NCBI RefSeq assembly: GCF_900114135.1
Contig: NZ_FORY01000005.1
Coordinates: 1-64,000, forward strand
Origin: Celeribacter halophilus
GTDB taxonomy: Bacteria; Pseudomonadota; Alphaproteobacteria; Rhodobacterales; Rhodobacteraceae
Direction of reading: 5' to 3'
DNA length: 64,000 nucleotides
Shown here: piece by piece, positions 55,410-63,537 of the stretch
Position numbering within the stretch: the first letter of the stretch is position 1
How the letters are laid out: each line of letters starts with the position of its first letter
The notes under the pieces: generated by a model
What the model saw: the letters and a program-made list of their open reading frames with translations, nothing else
Told to the model about the DNA's origin: nothing
Database searches by the model: none
Translations under genes and position numbers: made by a program

Positions 55410-56003
55410 TCACCCCACAAGCCGTTCGGACAGTTCAAAGCTTCGCCCTTCCGTATAGGCCGTTTCCAGCAGATTGATCGTGACGGTTTCCTCCCCCGAA
55501 TCACGCCACCCCTGATGTTCGAGAAACACCAGAGCGCCGTAATCATCGGCCATCGCACGCATCACACCGAGCATGACATAGCCAGCACCCGGCAAGGCAT
55601 GCGAACACCTGAGGCGGAATTGTCCCTCCCTGACCGGTTCGACCCACAGGGAGGGCATTTCGAGTTCAGGAAGCGCCAATCGTGCCCGTCCCACCAACTC
55701 ATTGAGCGAGAAAAGAAATTCAACGCAATCATCGCCTCCGAATCGCAACAGGCGGCGGATGGCCTCGACATTGGGATGCGACACGAGATAGGTGCCGAGA
55801 TCTTCAAGGAACGCTTCCGCAGGCTTCTGCAAATGCCGCGCGGCACAGCGCAGAACCTCCAGCGAGACATGGTCCGGATAGTTCAACATCGCCTCGAAAT
55901 TGTCGAAGCCAAGATCCGCTGTCTGCACAACAGCTTCCCAGATGTCAGGGCCGTAAGTGTCCTGCATAAAGCATTGAAGCGCCCGGTTAATCATACCATG
56001 CAT
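55410..56003 (-). CDS. H-NOX-fold protein lacking canonical heme residues
   Basis: 197 residues from ATG 56003 (MHGMINRALQCFMQDTYGPD, GGGAGG 10 bp upstream; ATG 56012 or GTG 56027 are alternatives). The fold matches H-NOX (heme NO/O2-binding) proteins along the length. In the position where H-NOX has the heme-ligating His (LDELH...), this protein has SLNELVGRARLALP. The YxSxR motif that holds the heme propionates reads CSHAL before PGAG. So canonical heme binding is doubtful. It is next to an HNOBA-GGDEF gene, the classic H-NOX effector layout. Confidence 0.8.
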   Translation of the reverse strand: MHGMINRALQCFMQDTYGPDIWEAVVQTADLGFDNFEAMLNYPDHVSLEVLRCAARHLQKPAEAFLEDLGTYLVSHPNVEAIRRLLRFGGDDCVEFLFSLNELVGRARLALPELEMPSLWVEPVREGQFRLRCSHALPGAGYVMLGVMRAMADDYGALVFLEHQGWRDSGEETVTINLLETAYTEGRSFELSERLVG

Positions 56004-56117
56004 GAGTGCCATGCCTCCCACGTTCACATGGGAGAGATGTAGCGCAACACTCTTAAGAAATTACCAACTCCGGGAAAACCGCAAGAGAGCCTGTTGAAAC
56101 TGTTTGAATTCAATAAG

Positions 56118-56831
56118 CTATGAGCAGAGCCATTGCGGAAGGTCCGCCACGCTATCGAGCACAACAGCCGCGTGAGGGGCGAGGTCCTCCGCCCGTGCCA
56201 CGCCCGTCAGCACAGCCACAGGGATCATGCCCGCGCACCGCCCTGCCTCCAGATCATGCAGGCTGTCCCCGACCATCACACAGGCTTCGGGCGCGACACC
56301 AAGACGCCCGGCGGCCCCCAGACACGGCCCAGCCGCCGGTTTGCCGCCAAAGCCACTGTCATAGCCGATCACCTCGTCAAAAAGATGCGCCAGCCCCATC
56401 AGCTCCAGATGATCCCGCGCGGCGGCTTCGAAATCATTGGTCACCACAGCCTGTTTCATCCCAAGACGCCCGAACGTATCACAGCTCTCCTTCACCCCCG
56501 GCACAACCGCGGGCGTAAAATGCGTGGCGTCCGGATCGAGCCAGCCGACAATCTCTTGCGGCGTGTTCGCGGGGAAAAACGGCTGCAAAATCGTGACGGC
56601 ATCTTCCGGCGTGCCCGCAATCACGGCGCTGTCCGGATGGAATATCTGCGCGGCAAGATCAAAGCCAAGCGCCTGTGCCACGGCGTTTTTATCCGCCCCT
56701 TGCGCCGCGCTTCGACTCTCGATCACCCACGCGGTCCACGGCCCCCAACTGCGCTGGAAATCCATCAACGTCCCGTCCTTATCGAACAGGATGGCCTCGA
56801 TCTTTTGCCCCTGAGGTCCGGTCATCTGCAT
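56118..56831 (-). CDS. HAD-family phosphatase, phosphoglycolate phosphatase-like
   Basis: 237 residues from ATG 56831 (ATG 56825 also possible). HAD motif I is FDKDGTLMDF, motif II is VVTNDF, and motif IV is MVGDSLHDLEAGRCAGM. The cap domain fits the Gph group. It removes phosphate from a small metabolite; phosphoglycolate is a guess. Four bp after the DUF3572 gene, likely co-transcribed. Confidence 0.85.
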   Translation of the reverse strand: MQMTGPQGQKIEAILFDKDGTLMDFQRSWGPWTAWVIESRSAAQGADKNAVAQALGFDLAAQIFHPDSAVIAGTPEDAVTILQPFFPANTPQEIVGWLDPDATHFTPAVVPGVKESCDTFGRLGMKQAVVTNDFEAAARDHLELMGLAHLFDEVIGYDSGFGGKPAAGPCLGAAGRLGVAPEACVMVGDSLHDLEAGRCAGMIPVAVLTGVARAEDLAPHAAVVLDSVADLPQWLCS

Positions 56832-56835
56832 GGTG

Positions 56836-57114
56836 TCACGTCCAATGTATCTGCGCGCCGCCGGGAAGGGCTTGGCGCGCGCGCATGGGGTCGTGCGGAT
56901 CGAGCCCCGTGGCCCGCGCACAAGCCTGCACCCACTCGTCATCCATCGTCACGAAATCCAGCACGGCGCAGAGAATCTCCACCTCGCCTGCCCGCTCTTT
57001 CAACTCATTGGCCGCAATGCCGCTCGCGCCCAGAAAAACCGGGAAAATATCTTCGTCGGAAGCCAGCCATCCCAGGACTTTCAACCCGATCAGTTCGGCG
57101 GATTCTTGCTGCAT
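56836..57114 (-). CDS. DUF3572 protein
   Basis: 92 residues. MQQESAELIGLKVLGWLASD, then FPVFLGASGIAANELKERAG, FVTMDDEWVQACARATGL, and the C-terminal ARQALPGGAQIHWT signature match DUF3572 of alphaproteobacteria as I recall it. Soluble, helical, unknown function. It is divergent from the PleD-like gene, a common arrangement in this group. Confidence 0.88.
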   Translation of the reverse strand: MQQESAELIGLKVLGWLASDEDIFPVFLGASGIAANELKERAGEVEILCAVLDFVTMDDEWVQACARATGLDPHDPMRARQALPGGAQIHWT

Positions 57115-57282
57115 CTGTGGAGACCCTCAGTGATTGGAAACGCTTTCTTAACCTTTCTCACCGAAAGTCCTCCCCATAGGCAACAACAGAAACACCGGAT
57201 CGGAATAACAATCCTGAAAACGACACACACGCACCAGAATGGCATCGACGCAAAACGACCAGCTAAGGGAAGGGACAGTGAC

Positions 57283-58668
57283 ATGGCGGGCAGAATTCTC
57301 ATCGCTGACAATGTGCCAACCAACAGGATCATCCTGAAGGTCAAACTTTCTGCGGCCTTTTACGATGTCACACAGGCCTCCAGCGGAGAAGAAGCTCTGG
57401 CGCTTGCGCGCGACAAGCGGCCCAACCTGATCATCCTTGACAGCAATCTCGGGGATATGAGCGGGAACGAGGCCTGCCGGCGGTTGAAATCCGACCCGCG
57501 CACACGCCATATTCCCGTCGCGATCATCACACCGGCCCAAAGACCGGATGCCAAAATTTCCGCACTCAAGGCAGGCGCGGACGAATTCCTCTCAAAACCG
57601 TTGGATGAATTGACCCTGACCGCCCGTGTACGCACCCTCATGCGGGCCTCTGCCACCTCCGAAGAACTCCGTCGCCGTAATGAGACCGCTCATGCTCTGG
57701 GCTTCTCGGAAGCCACGCAGTCTTACGAGACCCCCGGACGGATCACCCTGATCGGCTCCACGACGGAGGAGGCCATGTCATGGCGGGCGGGTCTCAAGGG
57801 GATGGTGCATGATGACATCACCATAGAGCGGGCCGATCACGTTCTGGAGGCCATCTATCACGGCGACATTTCCGACCTTTATGTGGTCTCCGCACAGGCG
57901 GGCGGGTCGCGTGACGGGCTCCGGCTGATCTCCGATCTGCGAGCACGTCAGGCCACGCGCAATGCAGGCATCGTGGTGGTGCACGGTCAGCAGGACCGCA
58001 ATGAGGCCCTTATGGCGCTTGATCTAGGGGCCAATGACCTCATCACCCGTGGCGCTGATCCGGAGGAAATGGCCCTGCGCCTGCGCACCCAAATGCGCCG
58101 CAAGAAGGAGGCCGACCTGCTGACCCTGACTCTCGACGAAGGGTTGCGGCTTGCCACACGGGACAAGCTGACCGGTCTCTACAACCGCCATTACGCGATC
58201 CCGCATCTGGAAAACCTGATCGATCAAGCTCTCGAAAAACAACAGCATTTTGCCGTGATGCTAATCGATATCGACAAGTTCAAATCCGTAAACGACACCT
58301 TCGGGCATGGCGTCGGTGATGCGGTGCTTGTCGAAGTTGCCAAACGGCTGCGCGACACGCTGCGCAACATGGATCTGCTGGCGCGATTCGGCGGTGAGGA
58401 ATTTCTGGTCTGTATGCCGATGACCTCCTTGGTGGAGGCACGCGCTGTCGCGGAACGGCTGAGAACCGTGATCTGTTCGAAGCCCGCCACGATCACAGCG
58501 GATGGAACACCCGTGACCGTGTCCGCCTCTATCGGCCTGGCGATGGGGGGCGCATCAGGCCCTGAGCCCTCAAACATTGATACGCTGCTCGAAATCGCGG
58601 ATCGCGCCCTCTATGCCGCAAAGGCGGAGGGGCGCAATCAGGTGACCCTTGGCTCCTACGCGGCCTGA
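57283..58668 (+). CDS. pleD: PleD-like response regulator with GGDEF domain
   Basis: 461 residues from ATG 57283 (AGGGA upstream). First receiver domain: RILIADNVPTNRI, phospho-acceptor Asp in LIILDSNLGDMSG, Lys in FLSKPLDELTL. The second metal-binding acidic residue of the usual DD pair is Asn. A second receiver-like domain (about 155-290) is degenerate. GGDEF domain: LTGLYNRHYAIPHLENL, DIDKFKSVNDTFGHGVGD, LLARFGGEEFLV. RxxD (RNMD) five residues before GGEEF gives the product-inhibition site. Layout and length match PleD. It makes c-di-GMP on phosphorylation. Confidence 0.9.
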   Translation: MAGRILIADNVPTNRIILKVKLSAAFYDVTQASSGEEALALARDKRPNLIILDSNLGDMSGNEACRRLKSDPRTRHIPVAIITPAQRPDAKISALKAGADEFLSKPLDELTLTARVRTLMRASATSEELRRRNETAHALGFSEATQSYETPGRITLIGSTTEEAMSWRAGLKGMVHDDITIERADHVLEAIYHGDISDLYVVSAQAGGSRDGLRLISDLRARQATRNAGIVVVHGQQDRNEALMALDLGANDLITRGADPEEMALRLRTQMRRKKEADLLTLTLDEGLRLATRDKLTGLYNRHYAIPHLENLIDQALEKQQHFAVMLIDIDKFKSVNDTFGHGVGDAVLVEVAKRLRDTLRNMDLLARFGGEEFLVCMPMTSLVEARAVAERLRTVICSKPATITADGTPVTVSASIGLAMGGASGPEPSNIDTLLEIADRALYAAKAEGRNQVTLGSYAA

Positions 58669-58677
58669 CCCCGACAA

Positions 58678-58693
58678 AGCCGGAAGGTTCCGG
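58678..58693 (+). terminator. Hairpin after pleD-like gene
   Basis: GCCGGAA-GG-TTCCGGC forms a 7-bp stem 10 bp after the stop, without a T-run. Confidence 0.4.
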
Positions 58694-58757
58694 CATAAGG
58701 TAACATAACTGGACATTTGCACAGGGCGACTGGCCGGAGCCTGCGCCCTCTGCCCGC

Positions 58758-59309
58758 TTAATCCTTGGACCGCACGGGCGGCTTCCCGTCCTCACCCTCA
58801 ATACGCGGCGGACGCGGTGGGTTCTTGATCATCTGCTCCAACCGCTCTGCATAGGCCATCCGCGCCTCTGAGGGCATCGTCGCAATCTGATCCACCACAA
58901 GCTCCGCGCCGATTTTCTGACGCTCGGAGAAATCCCGTTGCTGCTTCAGCAACAGCGCCTCGAAACGCACAGCCTCAAACGGTTCGGCCCTGAGCGCCTC
59001 AAGCATGTCCTGAAACATGGTCTCGATCTCCTGACGCGCAACCTTCGGGTCCCCTGTCGAACGCCGGAATTCACGCCCCAAGGCGCGCCGTTCCTTAGTG
59101 TCAAACGCGCCGATGAAGGGCCCGAAACCGAAATCGCGCACCTGTAATGCACGCGCCCGATCCATACCCGCATCCCAGCGCAGGATCGCGCCCCCGACGA
59201 CGCCCAGCACCGCAAGGTTCAGCGCCAGAGATGCCACAAGAACAATCCGGCTCCAGCGCAGTCCTGTCTTGTCCGAGCGATCCGGTTTTGTCGTCATCTC
59301 GTCCGTCAT
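58758..59309 (-). CDS. Periplasmic metal-sensor-like protein (CnrX/ZraP type)
   Basis: 183 residues. One N-terminal TM helix (about 22-44), then a periplasmic all-helical domain: RRALGREFRRSTGDPKVARQ, LEALRAEPFEAVRFEALL, then MAYAERLEQM. This fits the heavy-metal sensor/ZraP-like helical-bundle family. Such proteins sense metal or misfolded protein and pass this to an ECF anti-sigma. It lies 3 bp after a single-TM protein gene and in the same set as an ECF sigma. Confidence 0.8.
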   Translation of the reverse strand: MTDEMTTKPDRSDKTGLRWSRIVLVASLALNLAVLGVVGGAILRWDAGMDRARALQVRDFGFGPFIGAFDTKERRALGREFRRSTGDPKVARQEIETMFQDMLEALRAEPFEAVRFEALLLKQQRDFSERQKIGAELVVDQIATMPSEARMAYAERLEQMIKNPPRPPRIEGEDGKPPVRSKD

Positions 59310-59312
59310 GAC

Positions 59313-59744
59313 TTATCCCTCCGTCACCAGATCGTAAAAGCTCGGCATCAGATCGTCGATCTCATATCCGCCAGCGCTGGTCTCAATGCCCAGCGCGCTG
59401 TCGCTCACATAGCTGCCGGTCGCAAGCGCGGTCACGGTGGTCGGCGCACCAAGCCCGAAGGCCAAACCGGCCACGCCAGCCGTAGCAAGCCCCGCCACCG
59501 CACGCCAGCCGCCCAGCGCGGCGATGATAGCCTCCATGACCGGATGGCGTTGTTTCGGACGCATGGCGGAAAGGCGTGCAGCCTCTTCGGCCTCGCGCTG
59601 CGCCATCACCTCCTCGGCATCGGCCAGCACCCGCGCCATGAGATCACCCGACGGCAGGGCCGTTTCCTCCCGCGCTTCGGCAAAAAGCGCGTTCAGGGCC
59701 ACATCCGTCAGTTCCCCAGTCCGTTTGTCGTCACGATCCGTCAT
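59313..59744 (-). CDS. Single-TM protein next to ECF sigma, putative anti-sigma factor
   Basis: 143 residues. Cytoplasmic N-terminal helical half, one TM helix near residues 75-97 (MEAIIAALGGWRAVAGLATA), and a short periplasmic tail. It has no zinc-binding cysteines. It overlaps the ECF sigma gene by 14 bp, and the periplasmic sensor follows. This layout suggests a membrane anti-sigma factor, but no family is recognised. Confidence 0.65.
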   Translation of the reverse strand: MTDRDDKRTGELTDVALNALFAEAREETALPSGDLMARVLADAEEVMAQREAEEAARLSAMRPKQRHPVMEAIIAALGGWRAVAGLATAGVAGLAFGLGAPTTVTALATGSYVSDSALGIETSAGGYEIDDLMPSFYDLVTEG

Positions 59745-60321
59745 TTTCGAACCCCAATATCTCGCGCTGGGAGGCCAAAGCCTTGGCCAGCGCCCTCTTG
59801 CCCCGCGCGGTCAAACTTTCGACCGCCTCGACGCTAATGTCCAGAATCTCGGCAATCTCGGGATTGCCCAGACCTTCGATGTGGCGCAGCACCACCGCCT
59901 CGCGCTGGCGTTCCGGCAAATCGCCCAGAGCCGTTTGCAAGGCATCGACCCTCTGGCGCTGCATCATAACAGCCTCCTGTGAGGGGCGACCGTCTTCCGG
60001 CTCGGCGATCTCGTCGAGCCCTTTCCCGCGCTTCTTGCGCAGCCGGTCCGTGCACAGGTTGGTCACAACGCGGTAGAGCCATGTGCTCACCTGTGCCTCA
60101 CCCTGTCGCCAGTCCGGTGCGATTTTCCACAGCCGCAGCATGGCCTCTTGTGCCACATCCTCGGCCTCCGCACGGTCTTTGAGGTACCGCGCCGCATAGC
60201 CCAGCATTTTCGGCGTCAAGCGCATCGTCAAGGCCTGCGCAGCCGCCCTGTCCCCATTGCCAAAGGCAATCAGCAAGGCTTCGTCGGAGACATCGTTCAA
60301 GGCATCAAGTGGCATATTCAT
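59731..60321 (-). CDS. ECF-type RNA polymerase sigma factor
   Basis: 196 residues from ATG 60321 (TTG at 60342 possible). Region 2: LGYAARYLKDRAEAEDVAQE, then WLYRVVTNLCTDRLRKKRG. Region 4: LPERQREAVVLRHIEGLGNP and EILDISVEAVESLTARGKRA. It is distinct from the RpoE at 52813. Its 3' end overlaps the putative anti-sigma gene. The EF-hand gene lies 85 bp upstream, same strand. Target promoters unknown. Confidence 0.88.
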   Translation of the reverse strand: MNMPLDALNDVSDEALLIAFGNGDRAAAQALTMRLTPKMLGYAARYLKDRAEAEDVAQEAMLRLWKIAPDWRQGEAQVSTWLYRVVTNLCTDRLRKKRGKGLDEIAEPEDGRPSQEAVMMQRQRVDALQTALGDLPERQREAVVLRHIEGLGNPEIAEILDISVEAVESLTARGKRALAKALASQREILGFENDGS

Positions 60322-60405
60322 CACCGGGTCTGCGTAAACCAATCACACGCGCAGGTCCATCGCGAGATCGGGGACATTTGCCCCCGATCCGTGTTTTTAG
60401 CCAAC

Positions 60406-61092
60406 TCAGTCGGCAGCAGCCTCGGGGGCTGCTTCCGGCGCAGCCTCGGCCGGTGCATCAACCGGTGCTTTCGGGTGGCCTTCCATCGGTTTCGGCGGCA
60501 TGTCACATCCACCGTCCCGACGCGGCATCATCCGGCCATCGTCACCTTTGCCCGCATGGCGCGGACCATCATGACGCCCGTCGCGGTCTTGCATCCGATC
60601 CATCATGTGACGTTTCATGGCGGTGATCTCTTCTTCGCTCAATGCGCCGTCGTCGTCACGATCCAGACGGTCAAACATCTTGTCGCCGCCTTTGCGCTGC
60701 AACTCGTCCGCGCTCAACACGCCGTCGTCATTGGCGTCAAGCTTTTCGACCATCCCAGCAGCACGGGCTTTCATCCGCTCCACACGTTTGGCTTCCTGAT
60801 GTGCATAAAGCTCGTCAGCATCCACGGTGCCGTCACCATTGGTATCGACCTCGGCGAATTTCGCCGCTTTGAACGCGTCGATCTCTTCTTGCGTGATCTT
60901 GCCGTCGCCATCCGCATCCACAGCGGCAAAGTCGAACTCCGGCCCGAACGGCATCCCGCCAACACGCGGGCCGTTTTGTTGCATCTCGCCACGCGGACGC
61001 TCTTGCGCACCGTTGCCTGCGGCATAGGCGGCAAAGGAGCTACCCAGAACGGCGACCAAAGCGGCGGCGGAAATAAGTGTCTTACGTTTCAT
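60406..61092 (-). CDS. Secreted EF-hand protein
   Basis: 228 residues from ATG 61092 behind GAGG. Signal peptide MKRKTLISAAALVAVLGSS ... AYA. Four EF-hand loops of type DxDxDG: DADGDGKITQEE, DTNGDGTVDADE, DANDDGVLSADE, DRDDDGALSEEE, spaced as two pairs. A His/Met/Asp-rich linker with GGCDMPP and an acidic Ala/Pro tail close the protein. Ca2+ or other metal binding in the periplasm is likely. It heads a set with an ECF sigma factor, a single-TM protein and a periplasmic sensor. Confidence 0.85.
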   Translation of the reverse strand: MKRKTLISAAALVAVLGSSFAAYAAGNGAQERPRGEMQQNGPRVGGMPFGPEFDFAAVDADGDGKITQEEIDAFKAAKFAEVDTNGDGTVDADELYAHQEAKRVERMKARAAGMVEKLDANDDGVLSADELQRKGGDKMFDRLDRDDDGALSEEEITAMKRHMMDRMQDRDGRHDGPRHAGKGDDGRMMPRRDGGCDMPPKPMEGHPKAPVDAPAEAAPEAAPEAAAD

Positions 61093-61388
61093 TTTATACC
61101 TCATATCGGTTACTCTTACGCGGGGCATCAAAGCTCCTCCTCCGCGCTTTCTATGGTTTATAAACGCACCCATTGCGGCTTTCCGTCGGTTCCAACGCAA
61201 ATATCCCCCTTCACAGAGGCGTGATCCTTGGTCATGGTAGCGTCAACAGGAGGAGGAACAGGCCAAGCGGCTGCATGTGGCGCGACATCGCGCCGCAAGG
61301 ACAATCCGCGCGACCGCAAAACATCACAGACAGGATAAACTCCGCCCGACTCCGCACGCACAAACCGCACGAAAGAGGCGATCCTTAA

Positions 61389-61835
61389 ATGACTGAAACA
61401 CATATCGACGCGCCGACAGAGAGCGTCCGCCCATCGCAAACCCCGCAGGCTGACGGAACCCGCGAGTTGCGCCCTGCCCTGTTGCGGGGCTGGAAACGCC
61501 GCTGCCCTGCCTGTGGCGGCGGCCCCATGCTCAAAAGCTATCTCAAAGTGCGCGACGAATGCCCTGTTTGCGGTGAAGACCTGCACCATCACCGCGCCGA
61601 TGACGGGCCGGCCTATCTCACCATCCTCGTGGTCGGACACCTCATGGCGCCGCTTCTGGGCTGGGTCTTTATCGAGTTCCGCCCCGATCCGCTGACATTG
61701 ATCGCCATTTTCGCCACGGGCACGGTGGCCCTGTCGCTCTACCTCCTGCCGCGGTTCAAAGGCATGATCGTGGCCTTTCAATGGGCCAAGCGCATGCACG
61801 GCTTTGGCGAGACCGACAATCGCGACAAGGACTAA
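61389..61835 (+). CDS. DUF983 zinc-ribbon membrane protein
   Basis: 148 residues. Two CxxC pairs, CPACGGGPM and CPVCGEDL, are followed by HHHRADDGPAYLTILVVGHL and two TM helices (near residues 75-130). This is the DUF983 layout. Function unknown; often near cytochrome or ribosome genes in alphaproteobacteria. Single gene. Confidence 0.88.
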   Translation: MTETHIDAPTESVRPSQTPQADGTRELRPALLRGWKRRCPACGGGPMLKSYLKVRDECPVCGEDLHHHRADDGPAYLTILVVGHLMAPLLGWVFIEFRPDPLTLIAIFATGTVALSLYLLPRFKGMIVAFQWAKRMHGFGETDNRDKD

Positions 61836-61841
61836 CCGCCC

Positions 61842-62306
61842 TCAAAGCCGCTTTTCGTAGTGGATCCGCATGTAGCCGTCACTTTCTCCGCGATGGGTCT
61901 CTTTGTAGCCCAGTCGCGGGTAAAGCACCTGCGGTCCAGCCATCACCGCATTGGTATAAACCCGCACAAGCCGCGCCCCCTCTGCGCGTGCGCCGTTTTC
62001 GACCTGCCCCACCAGACGTTTGGCAAGCCCCTGCCCGCGCGCGGCCTCGGAGACGGCCAGCACATCGAGCATGACCGCGCCATCCTCCTGCGCATAACTG
62101 TAGATCATCCCTCGCAGCTCCTCCCCCGCAACCGCCAGCCACACCCGCCCCGTCGCAACCAATGCCGCATAGTCATAGAGCACGGGGGCCGGAGGCTTGC
62201 CGATCAGCGGCGTATACTGTGCGAAAGATGCGGCCACGAGGCGGGCAACGTCTTCGGCGTCACGCGTCTCTGCCAGACACAGTTTGATCTGTGATGTCGT
62301 CTGCAT
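61842..62306 (-). CDS. GNAT-family N-acetyltransferase
   Basis: 154 residues from ATG 62306. The acetyl-CoA site is VSEAARGQGLAKRLV near residue 95, in a typical GNAT fold: strand VMLDVLAVS before it and VYTNAVMAGPQVLYPRLGYK after it. The acceptor is unknown. Converges on the DUF983 gene. Confidence 0.88.
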   Translation of the reverse strand: MQTTSQIKLCLAETRDAEDVARLVAASFAQYTPLIGKPPAPVLYDYAALVATGRVWLAVAGEELRGMIYSYAQEDGAVMLDVLAVSEAARGQGLAKRLVGQVENGARAEGARLVRVYTNAVMAGPQVLYPRLGYKETHRGESDGYMRIHYEKRL

Positions 62307-62478
62307 GGGTCCGCCTGTGTCCCGCCTGAAAAATCGCACCTTTTCCGACCAGACAACAGATCACCCGCGCCTGCAATCCCTCCAAACCTCCCCGCAAACC
62401 CCTTGTGCGGGACCGGACGGATTGACAGGCCACGGTCCAGCCTCTCACATCGCGCAAAGACAACAGAAAGCCCGCCAG

Positions 62479-63423
62479 ATGACAGATTTCCCGCTCCTCG
62501 ACCTTTCCGCCTTTCACGCCGCCGACCCTGAAGGACGCGCCGAAATCGGGGCGGAGGTGGACCGCATCTGTCGCGAAACCGGCTTTCTCGCCGTCACCGG
62601 CCACGGCGTCCCCCAAGAGGTGATCGACGCGCTCTGGACGCAAGCCCGCAGCTTCTTCGCGCAATCTCCGGATGAGAAACACGCCGTTGCCCCCGTTTCC
62701 GGCGGCCCTTACGGCTATCTCGGGCCGGGCACCGAAGCCTTGGCGAAATCCCGCGGCGAGGACACCCCGCCCGATCTCAAGGAAAGTTTCAACGGCGGGC
62801 CTGCCGCCATTCCCGAGGGCGAGACCGATCCTGACGCGCTGGCCTTTTGCTATGCGCCGACACCTTTTCCCGCGCTGTCCGGCTTCAAAGAAGCATGGCG
62901 CAGCTATTATGCGGAAATGGAGGCGCTGGCCGCGCGGATCATGGAGGTCTTCGCCGTGGCGCTGAACCTGCCGCAAGACCATTTCGCGCCTTTCATTTCC
63001 ACCCCGATTTCAGGGATGCGTGCACTCAACTACCCCGCGCAGGACAGTGCCCCCGAAGAAAATCAGCTTCGCGCAGGGGCGCATACCGATTATGGCTCGC
63101 TGACCATTCTTCTGCCCGAACCCGGATCGCGCGGGTTGGAAATCCTGACGCCCGAAGGCGACTGGAAGGGCGTGCCGCCGATTGACGGGGCTTTTGTGAT
63201 CAATATCGGGGATCTCATGGCGCTCTGGACCGGTGGACGCTGGACCTCGACCCTGCACCGCGTTGTCACGCCGCCGGACTGGGCCACCAAACGGCGCATG
63301 TCGATTGCCTATTTCCATCAGCCGAACTGGCATGCGGAGGTCAAACCGCTCGCGGGTGAGGCCACGCAAAGCGTCGTTTCCGGCCCCTATCTCATGCAGA
63401 AATTCGCCGCCGCAAACGGTTAA
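62479..63423 (+). CDS. 2OG-Fe(II) oxygenase, isopenicillin N synthase-like
   Basis: 314 residues from ATG 62479. N-terminal DIOX_N segment (LDLSAFHAADPEGRAEIGAE, FLAVTGHGVP). Iron ligands: His and Asp in AHTDYGSLTILL and His in STLHRVVTPP. The 2-oxoglutarate-binding Arg is in KRRMSIAYF. It oxidises a small substrate; the family includes IPNS and plant-hormone oxygenases. A longer upstream frame lacks a ribosome site. Single gene. Confidence 0.88.
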   Translation: MTDFPLLDLSAFHAADPEGRAEIGAEVDRICRETGFLAVTGHGVPQEVIDALWTQARSFFAQSPDEKHAVAPVSGGPYGYLGPGTEALAKSRGEDTPPDLKESFNGGPAAIPEGETDPDALAFCYAPTPFPALSGFKEAWRSYYAEMEALAARIMEVFAVALNLPQDHFAPFISTPISGMRALNYPAQDSAPEENQLRAGAHTDYGSLTILLPEPGSRGLEILTPEGDWKGVPPIDGAFVINIGDLMALWTGGRWTSTLHRVVTPPDWATKRRMSIAYFHQPNWHAEVKPLAGEATQSVVSGPYLMQKFAAANG

Positions 63424-63476
63424 TGCCTCGCGCGAACGACTTGCCTAACGGGCTTCCGTGAAAGACTTACGGCAAA

Positions 63477-63521
63477 CCCCGCCCCGCCTCTTTATTTTTT
63501 GGGGGGAGGCAGGACGGGGCA
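63477..63521 (-). terminator. Hairpin downstream of ppk2
   Basis: On the minus strand, GCCCCGTCCTGCCTC and GAGGCGGGGCGGGGT pair around an A-rich loop. A short T-run follows. It lies after the PPK2 stop. Confidence 0.6.
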
Positions 63522-63537
63522 TGCGCAGGATCAGGGG

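Noticed and set aside
60322-60405. TTG start at 60342 for the ECF sigma factor
   Set aside because: ATG 60321 is more plausible. The extra seven residues show no similarity to a sigma N-terminus.
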